Shown: positions 5,495-11,524 of the stretch, piece by piece
Numbering within the stretch: the first letter of the stretch is position 1
Layout: each line of letters starts with the position of its first letter
Source of the DNA: Paracoccus sp. (in: a-proteobacteria)
GTDB lineage: Bacteria > Pseudomonadota > Alphaproteobacteria > Rhodobacterales > Rhodobacteraceae
Direction of reading: 5' to 3'
Length of the DNA: 11,524 nt
Assembly: GCA_031178645.1 (NCBI GenBank)
Contig: JAPSIP010000026.1
Span: 1 to 11,524 of the forward strand
Notes under the pieces: generated by a model
Databases searched by the model: none
Told to the model about the DNA's origin: nothing
The model's input: the letters and a program-made list of their open reading frames with translations, nothing else
Translations under genes and position numbers: made by a program

Positions 5495-6521
5495 TGTCCA
5501 GACCATCGGCATCCTGGGCGGCGGCCAGTTGGGCCGGATGCTGTCGGTGGCGGCCAGCCGCCTTGGGCTGCGCTGCCATATCTTTGAACCCGGCGCGGCA
5601 CCTGCGGGCGACGTGGCCTGGCGCGTGACCAATGCCCCCTACGAGGATGCCGACGCCCTGCGCGCCTTCGCCGAAAGCGTCGATGTCATCACCTATGAAT
5701 TCGAAAACGTCCCGACCTCGGCGCTGGACTTGCTGGAATCGATCCGCCCGATCCGGCCCAACCGCCGCGCCCTGGCCGTTTCGCAGGACCGGCTGACGGA
5801 AAAGACCTTCTTGAATGAGATCGGGCTGGCGACCGCCCCCTTTGCCGATGTCCCGACCGAAGCCGACCTTCCCGCCGCAATCACCGCCATCGGCCGCCCC
5901 TCAATCCTCAAGACCCGGCGGCTGGGCTATGACGGCAAGGGCCAGGTGCGGATCGGGGACGGTCCGGCCGAATGGACCGGCGCGCCCTCGGTTCTGGAAG
6001 GATTTGTCGATTTCTCGGCCGAGATCAGCGTCATCATCGCGCGCGGCATCGACGGCCAGGTCGCGGCCTTCGACCCTGGCCTGAACGTCCACCGCGAGGG
6101 GATCCTGCGCACCACGACCGTGCCCTGCGGCCTGCCCGGCAAAGTCACGACCGACGCCGTGCTGACCGCCGCGCGGATCGCAAATGAGCTTGATTACGTC
6201 GGGGTCATGGGCGTCGAGCTGTTCGTGACCCCACAGGGCCTGATCGTGAACGAGATCGCCCCCCGCGTCCACAACACCGGCCACTGGACCCAGGGTGGCT
6301 GTGCAGTGGATCAGTTCGAACAGCATATCCGTGCGGTGGCTGGCCTGCCTTTGGGCGACGGCCAGCGTTACGCGGATGTGGTGATGGAAAACCTGATCGG
6401 CGACGAGGTCGCCCGCGTTCCGGACCTTCTGAAAACGCCGAACACGCAGGTCCACCTTTACGGCAAGGGCGATCCGCGACCGGGGCGCAAGATGGGCCAC
6501 GTCAACCGGATCACCGGATGA
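5487..6521 (+). CDS. purK: N5-carboxyaminoimidazole ribonucleotide synthase PurK
   Basis: PurK uses ATP and bicarbonate to carboxylate AIR to N5-CAIR. The 344-residue ATP-grasp protein has the N-terminal glycine loop [11 protein letters not shown] (9-19) and the EFENVP segment. It also has the ATP-grasp lysine segment [12 protein letters not shown] and the acidic EISVIIARG strand. The metal- and substrate-binding [14 protein letters not shown] is at 255-268. The closing [15 protein letters not shown] is typical of PurK rather than PurT. The length is close to the usual 350-380, with no gaps. It starts inside the purE stop region (8-base overlap) and its own stop overlaps the Nudix start (ATGA), so three genes form one tightly packed unit. 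Confidence 0.97.
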   Translation: MNDVQTIGILGGGQLGRMLSVAASRLGLRCHIFEPGAAPAGDVAWRVTNAPYEDADALRAFAESVDVITYEFENVPTSALDLLESIRPIRPNRRALAVSQDRLTEKTFLNEIGLATAPFADVPTEADLPAAITAIGRPSILKTRRLGYDGKGQVRIGDGPAEWTGAPSVLEGFVDFSAEISVIIARGIDGQVAAFDPGLNVHREGILRTTTVPCGLPGKVTTDAVLTAARIANELDYVGVMGVELFVTPQGLIVNEIAPRVHNTGHWTQGGCAVDQFEQHIRAVAGLPLGDGQRYADVVMENLIGDEVARVPDLLKTPNTQVHLYGKGDPRPGRKMGHVNRITG

Positions 6522-6958
6522 AGCCGCCCCGACTGGCGGTCCGCGCGGCGATCCTGCAGGACGACCGGCTGCTGCTGGTCAACGCCTATCCGGGCCAGCA
6601 ATCCGACCTGTGGTGCCTGCCCGGCGGCGGGGTCGAACCCGGCCAGTCCCTGCCCGAGAACCTGATCCGCGAAGTGGCCGAGGAAACCGGCCTGGCTGTC
6701 ACCGTCAGCGCCCCGATCCTGGTCAACGAATTCCATGACCCCGATCGCGGATACCACCAGGTCGAGATCATCTTCCGCGCCGCGCTTTCGGGCGACATTG
6801 GCATCGTCCTGGAAGACCCGGAAAAGGTGGTGAACCGCTTTACCTGGGCCAGCCGCACTGAGCTGCCCCGCCTGCGCCACAAGCCTGCGATGCTGGCCCG
6901 CGCCGTCTGGGGCCAGCACGCAGCCTGGTACGATCCGCTGGAGCGGATCGTCGGCTAA
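6518..6958 (+). CDS. Nudix hydrolase
   Basis: The 146-residue protein has the Nudix fold: strand AVRAAILQDDRLLLV, LWCLPGGGVEPGQS, and a Nudix helix ending REVAEETGL (51-59). The consensus is G-x5-E-x7-REUxEExGU. Here Gly37 is followed by five residues and then Gln43 instead of Glu, while the metal-binding Glu52, Glu55 and Glu56 are kept. Activity is therefore still likely. Nudix enzymes cleave nucleoside diphosphates linked to another group; the substrate cannot be read from the sequence. The start shares ATGA with the purK stop, implying translational coupling and a possible role in nucleotide cleaning alongside purine synthesis. It converges on purF with a 51-base gap. Confidence 0.92.
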   Translation: MKPPRLAVRAAILQDDRLLLVNAYPGQQSDLWCLPGGGVEPGQSLPENLIREVAEETGLAVTVSAPILVNEFHDPDRGYHQVEIIFRAALSGDIGIVLEDPEKVVNRFTWASRTELPRLRHKPAMLARAVWGQHAAWYDPLERIVG

Positions 6959-6963
6959 GTCTT

Positions 6964-7008
6964 CTTCACGAGAATATCCCACGGGGTTCCGGGGCGTGAA
7001 GCCCCCGG
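6964..7008. terminator. Hairpins in the convergent gap between the Nudix gene and purF
   Basis: CCGGGG (6989-6994) pairs with CCCCGG (7003-7008), and the stem can lengthen by one pair with a bulge. CTTCACG (6964-6970) can pair instead with CGTGAAG (6995-7001), so the two folds exclude each other. Neither strand has a clear U tract after the stem. This could serve as a bidirectional end signal for the two convergent units, possibly Rho-assisted. Confidence 0.4.
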
Positions 7009-7009
7009 C

Positions 7010-8500
7010 TTATTCCGCTGCCTCGTTCATCGCCGTCTCGGACCCCGACTTCATGCGGAAGCCGCGCTCAAGCTGGTCGAAGGGCGCCACGGGATAGTCG
7101 CCCGAGAAGCAGGCGTCGCAATATTGCGGGCGGGCCTTGTTGCGACCCTCGGCCTCGCCCACGGCGCGATACAGCCCATCCAGCGACACGAAGGCCAGGC
7201 TATCCACGCCGATCCAGTCGCGCATTTCCTCGGGCGTCATGTTCGCGGCCAGCAGCTTGTCGCGGTCGGGCGTGTCCACGCCATAGAAGCAAGGCCAAGC
7301 CGTGGGCGGGGATGCGATGCGGAAATGCACCTCGGCCGCGCCGGCGTCCAGGATCATGTCCTTGATCTTGCGCGACGTGGTGCCGCGCACCACGCTGTCA
7401 TCGACCAGCACCACGCGCTTGCCCGCGATCAGCGAACGGTTCACGTTCAGCTTCAGCCGGACGCCCATGTTGCGAATCTGCTCGGTCGGCTCGATGAAGG
7501 TGCGGCCCATGTACTGGTTGCGGATGATCCCCATGCCGTAGGGGATGCCCGATTCCTGTGCGTATCCGATGGCTGCGGGCGTGCCACTGTCGGGGACGGG
7601 GCAGACCAGGTCGGCATCAATAGGCGCCTCGCGCGCCAGTTCGACGCCGATCTGGCGGCGGGTTTCATAGACCGAGCGCCCGCCGATGATCGAATCGGGG
7701 CGCGAGAAATAGACATGCTCGAAGATGCAGAACCGGCCCGTCGAGGGGCCGAAGGGGCGCGAGGATTCGACCTGGCCCTTGGAAATCACCACCATCTCGC
7801 CTGGCTCGATCTCGCGGATGAAATCTGCGCCGATGATGTCCAGGGCGCAGGTTTCCGATGCCAGAACGAAACCGTCCTCACCCACCTTGCCCAGCACCAG
7901 CGGGCGCACGCCAAGCGGGTCGCGTACGCCGATCAGCTTGGTCCGCGTCATGGCGATGACGGAAAAAGCGCCCTCGACCCGGCGCAGGGCGTCCTTCATC
8001 CGTTCCGGGATGTTGCGCTGGATCGACCGCGCCATCAGGTGGATGATGCATTCACTGTCCGACGAGGACTGGAAGATCGACCCGCGCTCGATCAACTCGC
8101 GCCGAAGCGCCGCCGCATTGGTGATGTTGCCGTTATGGGCGATGGCGCAGCCGCCCATGTGGAATTCACCGAAGAAGGGCTGCACGTCGCGGATTGCGGT
8201 CGCGGCCTTGGTCCCGGCGGTAGAATAGCGCACATGCCCGATGGCCAGCGGGCCGGGCAGGGTGGCCATCACCTCGGCCTTGGTGAAGTTGTCGCGGACA
8301 TAGCCAAAGCGGTGGGCGCTGTTGAACCCGTGTTCCGCATCATGGGCGACGATGCCCCCCGCTTCCTGCCCGCGATGCTGCAGCGCGTGCAGGCCAAGGG
8401 CCACGAAGTTCGAGGCATCGGTCACGCCGATGGCGCCGAAGATGCCGCATTCTTCGTGCAGGCGGTCCGAATCGAACGGATGGGCCAGGAATGGTTGCAT
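7010..8500 (-). CDS. purF: Amidophosphoribosyltransferase PurF
   Basis: PurF transfers ammonia from glutamine to PRPP, giving phosphoribosylamine, the first committed step of purine synthesis. The 496-residue protein is of the Bacillus type. A 17-residue propeptide precedes the catalytic Cys18 (EECGIFG). The Ntn glutaminase domain follows, with HRGQEAGG, HVRYSTAG and AHNGNITN. The PRPP-binding loop is VVLVDDSVVRGTT (363-375). Cysteines 258, 404, 461 and 464 match the four ligands of the structural [4Fe-4S] cluster, so an oxygen-sensitive, cluster-bearing enzyme with a self-cleaved propeptide is expected. Start 8500 has AGGA seven bases upstream. It lies 137 bases downstream of cvpA on the same strand, but that gap is rich in inverted repeats. 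Purine nucleotides normally inhibit the enzyme. Confidence 0.98.
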   Translation of the reverse strand: MQPFLAHPFDSDRLHEECGIFGAIGVTDASNFVALGLHALQHRGQEAGGIVAHDAEHGFNSAHRFGYVRDNFTKAEVMATLPGPLAIGHVRYSTAGTKAATAIRDVQPFFGEFHMGGCAIAHNGNITNAAALRRELIERGSIFQSSSDSECIIHLMARSIQRNIPERMKDALRRVEGAFSVIAMTRTKLIGVRDPLGVRPLVLGKVGEDGFVLASETCALDIIGADFIREIEPGEMVVISKGQVESSRPFGPSTGRFCIFEHVYFSRPDSIIGGRSVYETRRQIGVELAREAPIDADLVCPVPDSGTPAAIGYAQESGIPYGMGIIRNQYMGRTFIEPTEQIRNMGVRLKLNVNRSLIAGKRVVLVDDSVVRGTTSRKIKDMILDAGAAEVHFRIASPPTAWPCFYGVDTPDRDKLLAANMTPEEMRDWIGVDSLAFVSLDGLYRAVGEAEGRNKARPQYCDACFSGDYPVAPFDQLERGFRMKSGSETAMNEAAE

Positions 8501-8528
8501 CGCGGCGTCCTGAATGGCTTTGAGCTAT

Positions 8529-8550
8529 ACCCGCACCATGTAGTGCGGGT
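8529..8550. repeat. Perfect inverted repeat upstream of purF
   Basis: ACCCGCAC (8529-8536) and GTGCGGGT (8543-8550) form an 8-base-pair stem with a 6-base loop. It lies 29 bases before the purF ATG. It could be an operator for a purine regulator or an RNA stem in the purF leader. On the plus strand it would be the first stem of a small RNA ending at 8594. Confidence 0.5.
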
Positions 8551-8564
8551 GCGTCCCAAAGTCA

Positions 8565-8594
8565 CGCCCCCGCAAGGTGGCGGGGGCGGTTTTT
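8565..8594 (+). terminator. Canonical rho-independent terminator on the plus strand
   Basis: CGCCCCCGC (8565-8573), a 6-base loop, and GCGGGGGCG (8580-8588) form a perfect 9-pair GC stem followed by G and five T residues (8590-8594). This is a textbook terminator for plus-strand transcription, yet both flanking genes (purF and cvpA) are on the minus strand. In the minus direction the stem is followed by TGACTTTGGG, a much weaker signal. It may end an antisense or small RNA. Confidence 0.65.
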
Positions 8595-8623
8595 CGTCAC
8601 GGAAGCATCACAACAGGGCAGCC

Positions 8624-8638
8624 ATGCAGCCGCTGCAT
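8624..8638. repeat. Near-perfect palindrome at the cvpA stop codon
   Basis: ATGCAGC, one central base, then GCTGCAT: a 7-1-7 palindrome whose last base is part of the cvpA stop codon. The one-base centre fits a protein-binding palindrome better than an RNA hairpin. Confidence 0.35.
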
Positions 8639-9231
8639 CAGTTGGCGGGCGGGGTTTCCTGCGCCGAGGGGGTGGCCGTGGCCGTGCAGCCCGCCACCAT
8701 CTGTTCATAGCGGCTGACGATCCAACCCGGCGCGTCATCGGGGATCTGCTGGTCCATCTGGCCGCGCATCCTCTCGAACACCTGGGCGCTGCGGCTGTTT
8801 TCGACCACCGCGACCTGCTGGCTGGTCATCACGCGGTCATAGACGATGAAGGCGATCGCCACCAGCAGGATGCCGCGCGCTACGCCGAACAGAAAGCCCA
8901 TGCCCTGGTCCACCCCCCCAAGGGCCGAGCGTTGCACGACGGACGAGAACAGCGGCGTGATGATGGAAAAGACCACAAGGGCCAGTGCGAAGACCACGGC
9001 AAAGCCCGCGATGGTCGCCAGTTCGCAACTGTCGCCCAGGAAGCGGTCAAGGACCGGAAGCTGCGCGATCAGCGGGCGCATGGCCGCCGCGAAGATGAAG
9101 GCCAGGATGGCCGCGCCGATCCAGCCCAGGATCGCCAGCGATTCGCGCACGAAGCCGCGCGACCAGGCCAGGATGGCCGAAAGGATGATGACCGCAGCCA
9201 CCACCGCGTCAATAACTGTGAATCCGTCCAT
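8638..9231 (-). CDS. cvpA: CvpA family inner-membrane protein
   Basis: CvpA proteins are inner-membrane proteins first found through colicin V production and later linked to envelope stress tolerance; their molecular role is unsettled. The 197-residue product starts with FTVIDAVVAAVIILSAILAWSRGFVRESLAILGW, split over two helices, the conserved CvpA opening with the RGF turn. Four hydrophobic segments fall at about 5-23, 31-50, 70-92 and 108-130. A soluble tail of about 65 residues follows, ending Thr/Pro/Ala-rich. The ATG has AGG and GGGGA sequences directly upstream. It lies between radA (42 bases upstream) and purF (137 bases downstream), all on one strand. The cvpA-purF neighbourhood is also known in E. 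coli. Confidence 0.93.
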   Translation of the reverse strand: MDGFTVIDAVVAAVIILSAILAWSRGFVRESLAILGWIGAAILAFIFAAAMRPLIAQLPVLDRFLGDSCELATIAGFAVVFALALVVFSIITPLFSSVVQRSALGGVDQGMGFLFGVARGILLVAIAFIVYDRVMTSQQVAVVENSRSAQVFERMRGQMDQQIPDDAPGWIVSRYEQMVAGCTATATPSAQETPPAN

Positions 9232-9273
9232 TGCCTGTCCCCATGCGCCGGTTGTCTTTTCGTTTCAGGCACT

Positions 9274-10638
9274 TCAGCCGGCGCCGAAGACCTCTCCTGC
9301 AAATCCTGTCAGGTCGGCGATGCGCCGAACGCTCATCCCTCCTGCGCCCTCGACCTTCTGGCTGTCGGGCAAAATCGCCTGTGAAAAACCAAGTTTCTGC
9401 GCTTCTTTCAACCTGTTTTCCGCCTGCGCCACAGGACGCAGTGCGCCCGACAGGCTGATTTCGCCGAACAGCACCGCCTCGGGTGGCAGGGCGCTGTCCT
9501 CCCGGGCCGACAGCAGCGCGCCGGCGATGGCCAGGTCGGCGGCGGGTTCGTTGACCCGCATCCCGCCTGCCACGTTCAGGAAGACGTCGAGGCCCGCGAA
9601 GGGGATGCCGCAGCGTGCCTCGAGCACGGCCAGGATCGTGCTGACCCGGCCGCTGTCCAAGCCCACGACCGTGCGGCGGGGGGATGCGAGGGTCGATGGC
9701 GCGACAAGCGCCTGCACCTCGGTCAGGACGGGGCGCGTGCCTTCGATCCCGGCAAAGACGGCGCTGCCGGGCACCGGCTGGCCGCGTTCGGACAGGAACA
9801 GGGCCGAGGGATTCGCGACCTCGGCCAGACCCGCGCCAGTCATCTCGAAGACGCCGATCTCGTCCGCGGGGCCGAAGCGGTTCTTGACGGATCGCAGGAT
9901 GCGGAACTGGTGGCCGCGTTCGCCTTCGAAATAGATGACGGTGTCGACCATGTGTTCAACCACGCGCGGGCCGGCGATCTGGCCTTCCTTGGTGACATGG
10001 CCCACCAGGAAGATCGCCACGCCCTTGCGCTTGGCGAAGGTGACAAGCTCATGCGCGGCGGCGCGGACCTGGGCCACGCTGCCTGGTGCTGCCTCGACCT
10101 GGTCGGACCACAGCGTCTGGACGGAATCGATGATCGCAAGGTCGGGGCGTTCATTGTCGAGCGTGGTCAGGATGTCGCGCAGGTTGGTTTCCGCCCCCAG
10201 CCGGACCGGCGCATCCGCCAGCCCCAGACGTTGCGCGCGCATCCTGACCTGGGCGCTTGCTTCCTCGCCGCTGATGTAGACCGCGTTCAACCCGCGCCGT
10301 GCAAAGGCTGCGGCACCCTGCAACAGAAGCGTGGATTTGCCGATGCCGGGATCCCCGCCGATCAGGACCGCGCTGCCGGGAACAAGGCCGCCGCCCAGCA
10401 CGCGGTCCAGTTCGTCCATCCCGGACAGGTGGCGCGGGGGCGGGGCCTCGGTCGTCAGCAGGGTGGACAGCGGAACCGCACGGCCCTTGGCGGCGCCGAG
10501 GCCGCGGCCCGGACCTTGGGACAGGGGCGCTTCCTCGACGATGGTGTTCCAGGCGCCGCAGGCGTCGCAGCGGCCGGCCCATTTCTTGTGGGACGCACCG
10601 CAGGCGGTGCAGGTGAACGCGTTGGTGGATTTTGCCAT
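9274..10638 (-). CDS. radA: DNA repair protein RadA (Sms)
   Basis: RadA is a RecA-like hexameric helicase that extends recombination intermediates by branch migration. The 454-residue protein shows all parts. A four-cysteine zinc finger (C10-x2-C13 ... C24-x2-C27) comes first. The RecA core has Walker A GGDPGIGKST (94-103) and Walker B IIDSVQT around Asp171. The RadA-specific KNRFG is at 252-256. A C-terminal Lon-like domain of about 170 residues carries DVFLNVAGGMRVNEPAADLAIA in part. The start at 10638 (MAKST) is preferred by family N-terminus and a GAAAG sequence upstream; an in-frame ATG at 10647 adds three residues. It begins the radA-cvpA-purF series and is divergent from the Lol permease gene across 133 bases. 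Confidence 0.97.
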   Translation of the reverse strand: MAKSTNAFTCTACGASHKKWAGRCDACGAWNTIVEEAPLSQGPGRGLGAAKGRAVPLSTLLTTEAPPPRHLSGMDELDRVLGGGLVPGSAVLIGGDPGIGKSTLLLQGAAAFARRGLNAVYISGEEASAQVRMRAQRLGLADAPVRLGAETNLRDILTTLDNERPDLAIIDSVQTLWSDQVEAAPGSVAQVRAAAHELVTFAKRKGVAIFLVGHVTKEGQIAGPRVVEHMVDTVIYFEGERGHQFRILRSVKNRFGPADEIGVFEMTGAGLAEVANPSALFLSERGQPVPGSAVFAGIEGTRPVLTEVQALVAPSTLASPRRTVVGLDSGRVSTILAVLEARCGIPFAGLDVFLNVAGGMRVNEPAADLAIAGALLSAREDSALPPEAVLFGEISLSGALRPVAQAENRLKEAQKLGFSQAILPDSQKVEGAGGMSVRRIADLTGFAGEVFGAG

Positions 10639-10771
10639 GGCTTTCATGTGGCATCTGGGGGCAGCCGCCGCAATATGGGTATTTGGGCAACGAAGAAGCC
10701 CTCACGCCTTTGTCGGCTTGATCTTTGGTGCCTGTGCGGTCAGGTTCCCCGCGCAAAATCAAGGCGTCCCG
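10639..10771. other. Divergent intergenic region between radA and the Lol permease gene
   Basis: This 133-base region must hold promoters for both outward genes. I looked for -35/-10 pairs on both strands. There are A/T-richer patches near 10671-10685 and 10706-10716, but no pair good enough to call. Confidence 0.5.
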
Positions 10772-11524
10772 ATGGCCACACCTCGTCCGTTCTCTCGCTA
10801 TGAATTCACCATCGCCTGGCGATACCTGCGTGCCCGGCGGGCCGAGGGCGGGGTCAGCGTGATGACCTGGATCAGCCTGATCGGCATCGCCCTGGGCGTG
10901 ATGGCGCTGATCGCGACGCTGGCGGTGCGCGCGGGCTTCCGGGCCGAGTTCGTGGACACGATCCTGGGCGCGAATGCCCATACAACAGTCTACATGGCGC
11001 CCCAGCAGATCGAGAACGAGTTCACGGATGACGTTTATGTCGTCCCCGGCCGTATCGCGGATTACGACGCGATGGCCGCGACGCTGGCGCAGGTTCCGGG
11101 CGTCACACGGACTGCGCCCGTCGTTCGGGGCCAGGTCATGGCCACCGCCAACGACAGTTCGAACGTGGCTGAGGTTTTCGGGGTAAGTCTTGATGATCTC
11201 AAGGCTATGCCGCGGATCGTGGATCCTTCGACCTCGGTCGGAAGTGTGGACGACTTCGACCGCGGCATCGCCATCGGGTCAGGGATCGCGCGGGAACTGG
11301 CCGTGGGCCTGGGCGACCGCATCCGCTTGATCGCCCCGGAAGGCGCACGCACCGCCATTGGCACGACGCCGCGCGTCCAGGCCTATGAGGTCACCTATAT
11401 CTTCAGCGCCGGACGATACGACATCGACCGCACCCGCATCTACATGCCGATGGCGGAGGCGCAGTCATACTTCAACCGCGAGGGCGTCGCCGACGAGATC
11501 GAGGTCTTCGTGACCGACCCCGAG
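10772..11524 (+). CDS. Lipoprotein-releasing ABC transporter permease, LolC/LolE type (N-terminal 251 residues)
   Basis: The gene runs off the right edge in an open frame. The protein begins with PFSRYEFTIAWRYLRARRAEGGVSVMTWISLIGIALGVMALIATLAVRAGF, here split in the reader's view as an N-terminal amphipathic stretch (about 1-26) and the first membrane helix (about 30-49). The opening pattern FE/YEFTIAWRYLRARR and SxISxxGIxLGVxxL is typical of LolC/LolE. A long periplasmic domain follows (about 50 onward) with GRIADYDAMAATLAQVPGV and YRFSAGRYDIDR-like strands. The complex with LolD extracts lipoproteins from the inner membrane for delivery to LolA. AAGG lies shortly before the ATG. Many alphaproteobacteria carry a single LolC/E-type permease (sometimes called LolF), so no symbol is assigned. 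A lolD gene would be expected just past the window. Confidence 0.93.
   Translation, partial: MATPRPFSRYEFTIAWRYLRARRAEGGVSVMTWISLIGIALGVMALIATLAVRAGFRAEFVDTILGANAHTTVYMAPQQIENEFTDDVYVVPGRIADYDAMAATLAQVPGVTRTAPVVRGQVMATANDSSNVAEVFGVSLDDLKAMPRIVDPSTSVGSVDDFDRGIAIGSGIARELAVGLGDRIRLIAPEGARTAIGTTPRVQAYEVTYIFSAGRYDIDRTRIYMPMAEAQSYFNREGVADEIEVFVTDPE

Noticed and set aside
8501..8637. Purine (guanine/adenine or PRPP) riboswitch before purF
   Set aside because: I could not find the three-way junction or conserved loop pattern of a purine riboswitch, only simple hairpins.
7124..8710. A 528-codon open frame on the plus strand opposite purF
   Set aside because: It is antisense to an unmistakable purF and its translation is a rambling His/Arg/Ala-rich sequence with no family pattern. 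Long shadow frames are expected in GC-rich DNA.
10639..10771. Sigma-70 promoter pairs between radA and the Lol permease gene
   Set aside because: Candidate hexamers (for example TTGATC, CATATT) lacked partners at acceptable spacing.

Overview
The window is GC-rich, densely coded chromosomal DNA with strong G/C preference at third codon positions. Protein content points to an alphaproteobacterium of the Rhodobacterales, possibly Paracoccus or a relative. The markers are a DUF1150 gene beside a small heat-shock protein, a short YdcH-type coiled-coil gene, the radA-cvpA-purF order, and a fragment whose best family match is the fused Sat-CysC sulfate-activating enzyme of Rhodobacteraceae. The genus is an inference from remembered protein families. 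No rRNA, tRNA, CRISPR array, insertion sequence or phage gene was seen. There is no gene-free stretch above 300 bases; the longest gaps are about 150 bases (4575-4724), 137 bases (8501-8637) and 133 bases (10639-10771).

Layout. 1-942 (minus strand): a HAD-family phosphatase followed by the start of an FGGY carbohydrate kinase (xylulokinase-like), probably the tail of a sugar or polyol catabolic operon. 1030-3275 (plus): an intact but catalytically stripped ATP-sulfurylase-like protein, then a 14-helix DHA2-type MFS exporter. 3262-4574 (minus): a DUF1150 protein, an Hsp20 chaperone and a small secreted cysteine-rich protein. 4725-6958 (plus): a short coiled-coil protein, then purE-purK-Nudix with overlapping ends. 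7010-10638 (minus): radA, cvpA and purF in that order of transcription. 10772 to the end (plus): the N-terminal part of a LolC/LolE-type lipoprotein-release permease.

How the genes work together. PurF makes phosphoribosylamine, the first committed step of purine synthesis. PurK and PurE carry out the ATP-dependent carboxylation of AIR to CAIR. The two blocks converge on each other, with a Nudix hydrolase translationally coupled to purK. CvpA upstream of purF repeats a widely seen pairing. Hsp20 and DUF1150 form a stress-related pair with a plausible sigma-32-type promoter.

Most of the window is ordinary core genome. The observations most worth a second look are the degenerate ATP-sulfurylase homologue (1030-1779), a textbook rho-independent terminator pointing the 'wrong' way upstream of purF (8565-8594), the Nudix gene fused into the purEK unit with an altered Nudix box, and a perfect inverted repeat in the 4575-4724 divergent promoter region.
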